NCBI GenBank assembly: GCA_016200785.1
Contig: JACQED010000381.1
Location: 1 to 18,484, forward strand
Length of the DNA stretch: 18,484 bases
From: Chloroflexota bacterium
GTDB lineage: Bacteria > Chloroflexota > Anaerolineae > Anaerolineales > JACQED01
Reading direction: 5' to 3'
Position 1 is the first letter of the stretch. Every line of letters begins with the position of its first letter. The translations under genes and the position numbers were made by a program. Below, one piece after another: positions 1-7,330 of the stretch. The notes beneath the pieces are model-generated. The model had not been told where the DNA came from. It saw only the letters and a program-made list of their open reading frames with translations, and searched no databases.

Positions 1-81
1 AAGCCTTTGTGGTTCCTTTGTGCCTTCGTGTCTTCGTGGTGACTGCTCGCCGCGAGCGTACGCTTCAAGTGCGTAACTCCT
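1..81. repeat. One end of a dispersed palindromic repeat, cut by the window edge
   Basis: Bases 66-81 are the exact reverse complement of bases 11138-11153, a 16-base match. Bases 1-42 hold repeated TTTGTG and TTCGTG units, like the TTCGTG-rich core of the element at 11138-11279. The order, TTCGTG units followed by the CAAGTGCGTAACTCCT end, matches the right half of that element. I read it as the right end of a second, diverged copy whose left part lies outside the window. No open frame here looks coding. Confidence 0.55.
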
Positions 82-105
82 ATGATATACGAGAGAGGTG
101 GTGCG

Positions 106-687
106 ATGGAATTATTAACGGCCCTGTCCAGCATCTTCTCGGCCTTTGGCCTATCGGCCAGCGCGGGACTGAACGCTTATCTGCCCCTGCTGATCGTCGC
201 GCTGGCGGCGCGCTTCACGCCTCTGATCAACCTGGCCTCGCCCTACGACGTGCTGGCAAGCTGGTGGGCGATCGGCACACTGACCGTCCTCCTGTTGATC
301 GAATTCTTCGCCGACAAAATCCCAGCCGTCAACCACGTCAACGACGTGATCCAGACGATCGTCCGCCCGGCCGCCGGGGCGATCCTCTTCGCCGCCAGCA
401 CGACTGTGATCACGAAGATGCACCCGGCAGTGGCCATCGTGCTGGGGCTGATCGTCGCCGGCGCCGTGCATGCGGTGAAGGCGGCGGCGGTGCGCCCGGC
501 GGTGACGGCGACGACCGGCGGAACAGCCAATCCGATCGTCAGCCTCGTCGAGGACGTGATCGCGACGATCCTTTCCATACTGGCTGTCGTCGTGCCGATT
601 GTGATCGGCGCGGTGATCGCTCTGGCAACGGCCTGGCTGATCCTGTGGCTGTGGCGGCGCTCTGCGCGCGAGGCGCGCACCAGCTAA
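106..687 (+). CDS. DUF4126 family integral membrane protein
   Basis: This 193-residue hydrophobic protein has about five membrane segments and a glycine/alanine-rich composition. The N-terminal pattern LSSIFSAFGLSASAGLNAYL and the later GGTANPIVSLVEDV are typical of DUF4126, a family of unknown function and about this length. I chose the ATG at 106 because a purine-rich GAGAGAGGTGG ends about five bases before it; an in-frame ATG at 82 would add eight residues and has no ribosome site. The C-terminus ends in a short basic tail (WRRSAREARTS), probably cytoplasmic. A small membrane-peptide gene and a terminator follow, suggesting one short transcription unit. Function unknown. Confidence 0.85.
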   Translation: MELLTALSSIFSAFGLSASAGLNAYLPLLIVALAARFTPLINLASPYDVLASWWAIGTLTVLLLIEFFADKIPAVNHVNDVIQTIVRPAAGAILFAASTTVITKMHPAVAIVLGLIVAGAVHAVKAAAVRPAVTATTGGTANPIVSLVEDVIATILSILAVVVPIVIGAVIALATAWLILWLWRRSAREARTS

Positions 688-724
688 TACAAACCAGTTC
701 GCGCAACTCGATGAGGAGGAGAAA

Positions 725-763
725 ATGACCGACCGTAGTGTCAACGAGGAGAGAAGAAGATGA
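725..763 (+). CDS. Possible 12-codon leader peptide overlapping the next start
   Basis: An ATG at 725 is preceded by a strong ribosome site (GAGGAGG, 711-720 region) and encodes MTDRSVNEERRR. It stops at 761-763, and that TGA overlaps the ATG at 760 in an ATGA arrangement. The overlap would allow translational coupling to the 53-residue peptide. Both products begin MTD, so this may instead be a duplicated start region with no product of its own. The evidence is only the ribosome site and the overlap. Confidence 0.3.
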   Translation: MTDRSVNEERRR

Positions 764-921
764 CTGACAATGCGCCCAAGAGCAACACGCGCAATTACAT
801 CCTTATCGGCGTGATCGTCGCGCTGGTGCTGTGCTGTGGTTGTGTGGCGCTCGTGGTGGCCAGCTGGGCTTGTGGTGACTTGTTGACCGGCGCATCGGCC
901 TCCTGCTCGTTCTCGTTTTGA
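760..921 (+). CDS. Small single-pass membrane peptide (53 aa), unknown function
   Basis: The frame encodes a 13-residue polar N-terminus (MTDNAPKSNTRNY), one hydrophobic segment at about residues 14-36 (ILIGVIVALVLCCGCVALVV), and a short Cys/Ser-rich tail ending CSFSF. Four cysteines lie in or beside the membrane segment and a fifth near the C-terminus. The ATG at 760 has AGGAGAGAAGAAG just upstream and overlaps the stop of a 12-codon frame. The gene follows the DUF4126 gene by 72 bases, and a terminator begins 60 bases after its stop, which supports it as the last gene of the unit. I do not recognise a family. Confidence 0.6.
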   Translation: MTDNAPKSNTRNYILIGVIVALVLCCGCVALVVASWACGDLLTGASASCSFSF

Positions 922-981
922 AAGTCTCGGAGAGCGGGGGGGCCAACTCACCTCAAGAGGCAATTTCGGAAAACTGCGCCG

Positions 982-1016
982 AGGCCCCTCCCGTTGAGGG
1001 GCCTTCGACTTTTTTT
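982..1016 (+). terminator. Intrinsic terminator
   Basis: A perfect 9-base-pair stem (AGGCCCCTC, 982-990, with GAGGGGCCT, 996-1004) closes a 5-base loop. A run of seven T follows at 1010-1016. It ends the DUF4126/small-peptide unit and separates it from the cyclase cluster. Confidence 0.85.
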
Positions 1017-1031
1017 GCGCCGGATCGGGTA

Positions 1032-1069
1032 TTGCCTTCCTGCACGGTGCGTGTATGATATGCACGGTG
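1032..1069 (+). promoter_or_regulatory. Putative promoter of cyclase gene A with flanking direct repeat
   Basis: TTGCCT (1032-1037) and TATGAT (1054-1059) are separated by 16 bases and resemble a housekeeping sigma promoter. TGCACGGTG occurs twice, at 1041-1049 and 1061-1069. The copies are exactly 20 bases apart, about two helical turns, with one in the spacer and one just past the -10. This placement suits a repressor or other regulator site, but that is inference. The leader to the ATG at 1128 is about 60 bases. Confidence 0.45.
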
Positions 1070-1127
1070 GCCTCGCCAGCCGCCGACGCTCTCTCAGTTG
1101 TAATCGCGTTAGAGAGGAGACACCCAG

Positions 1128-2993
1128 ATGAACTGCGCCAACTGCGGGACAGCCAATCCCGCTAATGCCAGATTCTGCCTGAACTGCGGCCACGCCCTCG
1201 CCAATCGCTGTTCCAATTGCGCCGCCGAGCTTCCGGCCAACGCGCGCTTTTGCATGTCGTGTGGTCAGCCGCAGGGCGGCGCCAACGCGGCCGAAGAAGC
1301 TCGCCACACACGCCTCGCCGCCGCGACGCCGGCGCCGCTCGTTGAGAAAATGCGCGCCGCCCACCTCGCCGGCGAACGCAAAGTCGTCACCTGCCTGTTC
1401 GCCGACGTCGTCGGCTCCACCGCCCTGGCCGAGCAGATGGACGCCGAGGACTGGACGGCGATCATGAATCGCGCCTTCGTCGAAGTCTCCCGGCCCATCT
1501 ACCATTACGAAGGGACGATTGCCCGGCTGATGGGCGATGCGATGCTCGTCTTCTTCGGCGCGCCGGTGGCCCACGAAGACGACCCGCTGCGCGCGGTGCG
1601 CGCCTCGCTCGATCTGCTGGAGGCCGTGCGCGAGTACGCCAAAGATGTGCGCCGGCAGTACGGCATCGAGTTCCAAATGCGAGTCGGGCTGAACACCGGG
1701 CCGGTGGTCGTCGGCGAAGTCGGCACCGATCTCAAATACGAATACACCGCCATGGGCGACGCCATCAACCTCGCCGCCCGCATGCAATCGGCGGCCCGCG
1801 CGATGACCGTGCTGATCTCGGAGAACACCCACCGCTTCATCGCGCCGGTCTTCGACTGCGCCGACCTCGGCCTGATTGAACTGAAGGGCAAGACCGAGCC
1901 GGTGCGTGTTTACGAAGTGATCGCGCCCAAAGCCGAAGCCGGCCGATTGCGCGGCCTTGCCGGTTTGGAAAGCCCGATGGTGGGCCGCGACGCCGAGTTG
2001 CAGGCTCTTTTTCAGGTGAGCGCGGCGGCTTGCGCCGGGCTGGGCCGCGCGGCGCTCGTCATCGGTGAACCCGGCCTCGGCAAGAGCCGCCTCATCGCCG
2101 AATGGAAGGCGGCGGCCGGAGAGGCGGCGTTGCAGTGGGCCGAGGGCCACTGCCTCTCGTATGGGCAGGGGCTGGCTTATCACCTTCTGCTCGATCTCTT
2201 GCGATCTCTGCTCGGCGTTCCGTCGGCGGCCGGCGAATCGGAGACCCGCACGGCGCTCACCGGCCTCGCCGAAGATTTGTTCGGGAACTCGGCGGCCGAG
2301 GTGTATCCTTATCTCGGGCACTTGCTCTCGCCCCAGATGGAAGGCGCCGAGTTCGACCGCGTCCGGCAACTTGACCCGCAAACGTTGCAGGCGCAATACC
2401 TGGCTGCCCTGCGGCGTCTGCTCCAGACGCTGGCGGCGCGCCGCCCCGTCGCGTTGATCCTCGATGACGTTCACTGGGCCGATCCCTCCTCGACCGAACT
2501 GCTGATCAAATTACTGTCGCTGACCGCCGAAGCGCCGCTGTTGTTCTGTTTCGTCGCCCGCCCCGACCGCGAAGCGCCGGGCTGGAAACTGGTCGCGGCG
2601 GCGCGCGAGACGATGGGCGCGGGCCTGACCGAACTCACGCTTACTCCCCTCACCGAGGCCGACAGCCGTCAACTTGTCTCCAATCTGCTCGAAGTCGAAG
2701 CTCTGCCGGATCGCATTCGCGCCATCATTCTCCAAAAGGCCGAGGGCAACCCTTTTTTCGTCGAAGAAGTGATCCGTATGTTGATCGACCGGGGCGCGAT
2801 CGTCAAGAGGGGCGAGGGCTGGGCCGCCGGCAAAGAAATCGAAAATGTGGAAATCCCCGACAACCTGCAAGGCCTTCTGCTCGCGCGCATTGACCGACTA
2901 TCCGACGACGCCAAGCGAACGCTGAGAGTGGCCTCGGTCATCGGCAGACAGTTTTCAGTGAAGGTATTGGAGCAGGTGCTAGCGAGAGGGTGA
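1128..2993 (+). CDS. Paralogue A, front half: double zinc ribbon, class III nucleotidyl cyclase, NTPase; TPR part lost
   Basis: A purine-rich site (AGAGAGGAGA) precedes the ATG at 1128. The 621-residue product starts with two zinc ribbons (C3/C6/C17/C20 and C28/C31/C42/C45). A class III cyclase domain follows at about 84-265: metal-binding Asp93 (FADVVGST) and Asp137 (RLMGDAMLVFFG), transition-state Asn214 and Arg218 (GDAINLAARM). By my alignment the purine-selecting positions are Arg133 and Thr207, neither the usual Lys/Asp nor Glu/Cys pair. A P-loop NTPase follows from about 280, with Walker A GEPGLGKS (Lys319), Walker B LILDDVHWAD (446-452) and GNPFFVEEV. The frame stops abruptly after SVKVLEQVLARG, where relatives run on into a winged-helix/TPR region of about 600 residues. 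One cyclase domain means it must dimerise to work. All visible catalytic residues are present, so the protein could be active. Confidence 0.85.
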   Translation: MNCANCGTANPANARFCLNCGHALANRCSNCAAELPANARFCMSCGQPQGGANAAEEARHTRLAAATPAPLVEKMRAAHLAGERKVVTCLFADVVGSTALAEQMDAEDWTAIMNRAFVEVSRPIYHYEGTIARLMGDAMLVFFGAPVAHEDDPLRAVRASLDLLEAVREYAKDVRRQYGIEFQMRVGLNTGPVVVGEVGTDLKYEYTAMGDAINLAARMQSAARAMTVLISENTHRFIAPVFDCADLGLIELKGKTEPVRVYEVIAPKAEAGRLRGLAGLESPMVGRDAELQALFQVSAAACAGLGRAALVIGEPGLGKSRLIAEWKAAAGEAALQWAEGHCLSYGQGLAYHLLLDLLRSLLGVPSAAGESETRTALTGLAEDLFGNSAAEVYPYLGHLLSPQMEGAEFDRVRQLDPQTLQAQYLAALRRLLQTLAARRPVALILDDVHWADPSSTELLIKLLSLTAEAPLLFCFVARPDREAPGWKLVAAARETMGAGLTELTLTPLTEADSRQLVSNLLEVEALPDRIRAIILQKAEGNPFFVEEVIRMLIDRGAIVKRGEGWAAGKEIENVEIPDNLQGLLLARIDRLSDDAKRTLRVASVIGRQFSVKVLEQVLARG

Positions 2994-3011
2994 CGAGTGG
3001 CAGGTGGCGAG
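2988..3011. repeat. GTGAC/GTGGC low-complexity tract at the break in gene A
   Basis: The bases between A's front half and its tail consist of degenerate units GGGTGACGAGTGG and CAGGTGGCGAG. They contain A's stop codon and the GTG that opens the tail frame. Related GTGAC or GTCACC units occur at the other breaks in this gene family. The tract is short and imperfect, so its status as a repeat rests on that recurrence. Confidence 0.35.
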
Positions 3012-3504
3012 CGGCGCGCTGAAATTCACGCTGGCCGTCGAAGCCGCCGACCGCACACACCCTCTGGTGTCTGCCGCGGCGGCGCTGGCGGCCTGTCACT
3101 TCGCTTTGGCGCGGGGTGACTATGAGCGCGCCGTCAGCACGGCGAATGAGCTTCTCGCCGTGGCGCGGCAACTTCGCATACGCCTGTTCGCTTCGGATAC
3201 GCTCTACTATCGAGGCAAAGCACTGATGGAGATAGGCCGGATCGATGAAGCGCTGGCGAGTCTCGCGGAAGCCCGCGCCGAAGCCGAAGCCCTCGGATCG
3301 TGCCGCACGTTGTGGCAAATCCTTGCGGCCCTCAGCCCGATCGAAGCCGCGCGCGGCGACAACGCCGAGGCCGCATCACTGCGACGGCAGGCGCAGGAAA
3401 TCGTCGAGCATATCGCCGATCACGCTGGCTCAGACGAGCTGCGCGAGTCGTTTCTCAACATGGCGGACGTTCGCCAGGTGATGCCCATGGGAGACTTCCG
3501 GTGA
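3004..3504 (+). pseudogene. Paralogue A, detached C-terminal TPR tail
   Basis: This frame encodes about 160 residues that align with the last part of B, C and D. It has TPR-like helices (YYRGKALMEIGRIDEALASL, then LWQILAALSPIEAARGDNAEA) and the shared tail EIVEHIADHAGSDELRESFL. It lies in a different frame from A's front half, 10 bases after that stop, so about 440 residues of an ancestral A are missing and the two pieces cannot be read as one protein. The GTG at 3004 is only the first possible start and has no ribosome site. Its TGA (3502-3504) overlaps the GTG start of B as GTGA, which points to a former A-B operon with translational coupling. Confidence 0.75.
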
Positions 3505-4757
3505 TTTGCCAGAACTGTCAGAGCGCCAATCGCCAACAGGCCAAATTCTGCAAGCGTTGCGGATTCTGGCTTGCGCCGAACTGCCCGTTCTGTAACGCCG
3601 TGTTGCCGGAGTCGGCCCTTTTTTGTGATCAGTGTGGCCGTCAGATCAACAGCCAGACGGCGATAGCGTCCCAACTGTCTCTTGTCTCACCACCGGCCCC
3701 GAGTGTCGCCTCCCCGACTGCGGTCGCCGAGCCTTCTCAGCCGGCGCCGGTCGTCCCCCGCCCGGCCTCGAGCGCTGGCCCCGCGCCCGCCCGGCCTTCG
3801 GCTTCCGCGCAAGCCGCTAGTCCCTCGGCCGCCCCGCCAGTCGTCGATTCCCAACTTCAGCAATACATACCCAAAGAACTGATGAGGAAGTTGGATGCCG
3901 CCCGCGCGAGCGGCGAGATGGTCGGCGAGCGGCGCGTCGTCACGATGATGTTCTGCGACGTGAAAGGCTCGACCGCCGCCGCCGAGCGTCTCGATCCCGA
4001 GGACTGGACGGAGATCATCAACGGCGCTTTTGAGTACATGATCAAGCCGGTCTATCGGTACGAAGGCACGGTCGCCCGGCTGATGGGCGATGCGATCCTG
4101 GCCTTCTTCGGCGCGCCGATTGCCCACGAAGATGACCCGCAGCGCGCGATCTTGGCCGGGCTGGAGATTGTGACGGGCATCCAACCCTACCGCGCTCAGA
4201 TCAAAGGACGACACGGGATTGACTTCGACGTGCGAGTGGGTATCAACACCGGACTCGTCGTGGTCGGCGCGGTCGGCTCCGACCTGCGGATGGAATACAC
4301 CGCGCTGGGCGACGCCATCAACCTCGCCGCCCGCATGGAGCAGACGGCGACGCCCGGCACGGTGCAGATTGCCCACGACACTTACAAATTGGTGAAGCCG
4401 TTGTTCGAGTTTGAAGAACTTGGCGGCGTCCACGTCAAGGGCAAGACTGAGCCTGTGCCGGCCTACCGCGCCCTGGGGCGCAAAGTTATCGCCGGACGCC
4501 TGCGCGGCATCGAGGGCCTGCACGCCGACCTGGTCGGGCGCGAGGCCGAAGTGATGGCTTTGCGCGGCGTGATTGCGAGTCTCGAGCATGGCGTCGGAGG
4601 CATCGTCTGCGTGCTGAGCGAGGCCGGGATGGGCAAGAGCCGGCTGATCGCCGAATTGCGTAGAGACGTTCCGGTGGAACGTGTCGGAGACGACCCACCG
4701 GGCCGTCTCCACTGGCACGAAACTGCCAGCCTCTCTTACGAATCGAATCAACCTTAG
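3501..4757 (+). CDS. Paralogue B fragment 1: zinc ribbons, complete cyclase domain, start of NTPase
   Basis: The GTG at 3501 starts 418 residues and overlaps A's last stop. Zinc ribbon cysteines (3, 6, 17, 20, 28, 31, 42, 45) have the same spacing as in A. Residues about 57-115 form a linker rich in Pro, Ala and Ser. The cyclase domain covers about 142-330: metal Asp153 (FCDVKGST) and Asp197 (RLMGDAILAFFG), Asn274 and Arg278 (GDAINLAARM), with Arg193 and Thr267 at the purine-selecting positions. The NTPase Walker A is SEAGMGKS (Lys379). The frame ends at LSYESNQP, inside the NTPase. If expressed, it would be a cyclase without its NTPase/TPR region. Truncated mammalian soluble cyclase lacking that region is more active than the full protein, so deregulated activity is conceivable. 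Confidence 0.7.
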   Translation: MICQNCQSANRQQAKFCKRCGFWLAPNCPFCNAVLPESALFCDQCGRQINSQTAIASQLSLVSPPAPSVASPTAVAEPSQPAPVVPRPASSAGPAPARPSASAQAASPSAAPPVVDSQLQQYIPKELMRKLDAARASGEMVGERRVVTMMFCDVKGSTAAAERLDPEDWTEIINGAFEYMIKPVYRYEGTVARLMGDAILAFFGAPIAHEDDPQRAILAGLEIVTGIQPYRAQIKGRHGIDFDVRVGINTGLVVVGAVGSDLRMEYTALGDAINLAARMEQTATPGTVQIAHDTYKLVKPLFEFEELGGVHVKGKTEPVPAYRALGRKVIAGRLRGIEGLHADLVGREAEVMALRGVIASLEHGVGGIVCVLSEAGMGKSRLIAELRRDVPVERVGDDPPGRLHWHETASLSYESNQP

Positions 4758-4803
4758 AGCGTGTTTAAGAATTCGATCTCAGCCCGGCCTTGAGGCGAGG
4801 TGA
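4758..4803. other. Unrelated junction sequence inside paralogue B
   Basis: Between LSYESNQP and the next recognisable NTPase sequence (about 4837 onward) is a stretch that matches nothing in paralogue A. It begins GAGCGTGTTTAAGAATTCG and ends GAGGCGAGGTGACGGG. The first part looks like a transposon end to me, but I see no partner inverted repeat, target duplication or transposase. It could be the scar of an excised element combined with a deletion. The second part contains the GGTGAC unit seen at other breaks. Confidence 0.35.
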
Positions 4804-6082
4804 CGGGACTCGCTACGTTCGCCCGGGCAGGTTCTTGGGCGCAATTCGCTGTCTCCGGAAACGCTGCCTCCGGCAATTGTTCGAGACGATGCGCGAGTGG
4901 TGGCGAATGCAATTCGCCGAACGGCCGTCCATGCTGGTGTTCGACGACATGCACTGGAGCGACGCGGCTTCGGTGGAATTGTTCCTGCATCTCCTGCCTC
5001 TCACGGAAGAGATTCCGCTGGTCCTGCTGTGCGCACTTCGCCCCGATCGGGGAGCGCCGGGCTGGCAGATCAAAACCGCCGCCGACGGCGAGTATCACCA
5101 CCGCTACACCGAAATTTCATTGCGTCCCCTCACGGAGGCTCAGAGCGACGAACTGGTGAACCGCCTGCTGACCATCGCCGATCTGCCCGAGCGTTTGCGG
5201 GCCGCCATTCTTGAAAAGTCGGGCGGCAATCCCTTCTTCGTCGAGGAAGTGGTGCGGACGTTGATTGACAGCGGCGCGGTGGTGGCGGAAACGCGCGGCG
5301 ATGACCCGTCGGGCCGTCTGTACTGGCGGGCGACGAGCGAGGGCGCGGAGTTCGACATCCCCGACAATCTGCAATCACTGCTGGCGGCGCGCATTGACCG
5401 GCTGGAGGAAGAGACGCGCCAGACTCTGCAACTGGCTTCGGTCATCGGGCGGACTTTCTATTACCGGGTGTTGACGGCGATGGCCTCGGACAGCGCGGCC
5501 ACCACCGCCGAACTAGATCGGCGCCTGGGCACGCTCGTCCGACTGGAGATGATCCAGGAAGCGGCCCGACTGCCGGAGGTCGAATACAAGTTCCGCAACC
5601 CGCTGATGCAGGAAGCGACGTACCAGACGATCCTGATGAAACGCCGCCGCGAGTTTCACCGCCGGGTGGGGGCGGCGATGGAAACGCTGTTCGCCGAGCG
5701 GCTGGCCGAATTGGCCCCACGGCTCGCCTATCATTTTGCCGAGGGCGGCGATCCTGAACGGGCGCTGAAATACTTCACGCTGGCCGGCGATGCGGCGTAT
5801 CGCCTGTACGCTAACAAAGAGGCCATCGCTCATTACGATCGGGCGCTGGAGATCGCCGTCAACGGGCGCGAAGCGCCGTCGCAGCTGACGCATCTCTTCA
5901 CCCGCAAGGGGCGAGCGTTGGAGTTGAACTCACACTTCGCCGATGCGCTGGCGAACTACGAACGCATGGAGTCGCTTGCCAAAGAGCGAGGCGATCGGCC
6001 TCTGGAACTCTCGGCGTTGGTCTTGCAGGGCACCATTCGCTCCAACTTGAACGACCAGCACAACCCGGAGCTGGCGAAATAG
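4790..6082 (+). pseudogene. Paralogue B fragment 2: rest of NTPase, joint region, first TPRs
   Basis: The open frame begins with a TTG at 4790, but homology in this frame starts only at about 4868 (LRQLFETMREWW). Walker B is LVFDDMHWSD, followed by GNPFFVEEVVRTLIDSGAVV and IPDNLQSLLAARIDRLEEE as in A. The joint (ASVIGRTFYYRVL, then VEYKFRNPLMQEATYQTIL) is the region where A stops and where C and D begin, so B shows the undisturbed sequence across that break. TPR-like repeats follow (ALKYFTLAGDAAYRLYANKE). The frame closes at TAG 6080-6082 after NPELAK. The next codons (LSERALQLARELGD) match C (LSEKALGLARELGD), so the stop is a point mutation, CAG to TAG being the simplest route. Confidence 0.7.
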
Positions 6083-6157
6083 CTGTCTGAGCGGGCGCTG
6101 CAACTGGCGCGAGAACTGGGCGACGAAGCGGCCGAGGCCAAAATCCAGTGGAACCTG

Positions 6158-7273
6158 ATGAACACCTACCGTAGCACCGCCGACGCCTCCAGCGCGCTGG
6201 AGGCCGGAGAAAGATCGTTGGCGCTGGCGCGAAAACTCGGCCTGCGCGAGCAATTGGCTTTTGTCGCCAACGATCTGCCCTACCTGTACCTGAACACTGG
6301 CCGCGCCGACAGCGCCCGCGAGGTGTTGCAGGAGGCGAGAGAGCTCTGGCGTGAACTCGGCAACCAGCCGATGCTCGCCGACAGTTTAGCCACATCGGCC
6401 TTTATCAACGCCTTTGCCGGAGACTTCGACGCGGCGATCGCGTTCTCGGACGAAGCACTAGAAATCAGCCAATCCATCCACAACCTTTGGGGGCTGTCTT
6501 ACAGCGGCTACATGATCGGCGAGGTCTTCTGGGAGCGCGGCGACCCGGCCCGCGCCATTGAGATCATGGAAATGTCTGTTCGTTACGGCAGGCAGGCCGG
6601 CTTTGTGGCGGCCGATATATGGACGCAAGCTCAGCTCGCGCTGGTGTACGGCCGCCTGGGCCGGGCGGAACGCGGGCTTGAATTGGCCCGGAACGCGCTG
6701 GCGCAGTCAGAAAAGCACATGCCCATCTTCCGCCCGTTCGCGTCCTCGATGTTGGCTCGTCTGCATCTGCTGGCGGGGAATCTCGATGACGCGGCCGAAA
6801 CTCTGGAGCGATGCGAGGCCGGCGATCAGTCCGACTTGCTGAATCTATTTATGTCCCTGACCACTGGAGCGCAAGTCCGGCTCGCGCTGGCTAAAGGGGA
6901 TACCGAGTCGGCCATGAAAATCGCCGATGACTCGCTGGCCCTGTTGCGTCAGCTCGGTGCGCGCCAGTATTTGCCGGAGGCGCACTATCTCTGTGGTCAA
7001 GTCTGGCTGGCGATGGGTGACATGGATGCCGCGCAGGAGGCTCTGCGTGACGGCCTGGCGGAAGCGAACGCACTAGGCTCTCGTTGGTGGCAGTGGCAAA
7101 TGCTGGCCGACTTGAGTCAGATCGAGGCGGAGCGAGGCAATGCCGCCGAGGCCGACTCTTTGCGCGGGCAGGCGCGGGAGATCGTCAAGTATATCGCCGA
7201 TCGCACTGGCTCGGACGAATTGCGCGAATCGTTTTTGACATTGCCGGACGTGAGGGCCGTCAGGGGCGAGTGA
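6158..7273 (+). pseudogene. Paralogue B fragment 3: TPR array and conserved tail
   Basis: The same frame as fragment 2 resumes at 6083; 6158 is its first ATG. It encodes about 371 residues of helical repeats with the A-G-Y/L-A spacing of TPRs, for example QLALVYGRLGRAERGLELAR and AHYLCGQVWLAMGDMDAAQE. It ends with the family tail EIVKYIADRTGSDELRESFL followed by LPDVRAVRGE. No ribosome site precedes 6158, so separate translation is doubtful. TPR arrays bind other proteins, and here the array would have been the sensor or partner-binding part of the full B protein. Confidence 0.7.
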
Positions 7274-7307
7274 GAATATGCTTGAGGCGTTCGTCGAGAC
7301 TGTTCAG

Positions 7308-7330
7308 GAGACGTTCCACCCGAATGTCTC
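7308..7330. terminator. Hairpin between convergent genes
   Basis: GAGACGTTC (7308-7316) pairs with GAATGTCTC (7322-7330), a 9-base-pair stem with one G-T pair and a 5-base loop. It lies between the end of paralogue B and the convergent kinase gene, touching the latter's stop codon. Neither side has a T run, so it would be a weak or factor-assisted terminator. Confidence 0.35.

Larger units (their letters stand above)
3501..7273 (+). pseudogene. Paralogue B: full-length cyclase-NTPase-TPR gene with three lesions
   Basis: Read through its lesions, B has every part of the family in order: double zinc ribbon, Pro/Ala/Ser linker, class III cyclase, P-loop NTPase, winged-helix-like joint and TPR array. 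It spans 3.77 kb, about 1,250 codons. The lesions are: (1) a stop at 4755-4757 followed by about 45 unrelated bases, with roughly 40-50 residues of NTPase missing compared with A; (2) an extra base near 4867 that moves LSPETL and LRQLFETM into different frames; (3) an in-frame TAG at 6080-6082 where C and D continue without interruption. The order resembles mammalian soluble adenylyl cyclase, though with one cyclase domain rather than two. Three independent lesions argue for a real pseudogene, although assembly error at (1) or (2) is possible. Confidence 0.75.

Noticed and set aside
9..728. 239-codon frame overlapping the DUF4126 gene
   Set aside because: Arg/Gly/Asp-rich shadow in another frame of a clear membrane-protein gene; it starts in repeat DNA.
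948..2474. 508-codon open frame on the minus strand opposite gene A
   Set aside because: It mirrors the codon periodicity of gene A in GC-rich DNA. Its composition (Arg, Gly, His) matches no family, and A's motifs are unambiguous.
3687..4751. 354-codon minus-strand frame opposite B's cyclase
   Set aside because: Shadow frame: low-complexity His/Asp/Arg product with no motif, while the plus strand has catalytic cyclase residues.
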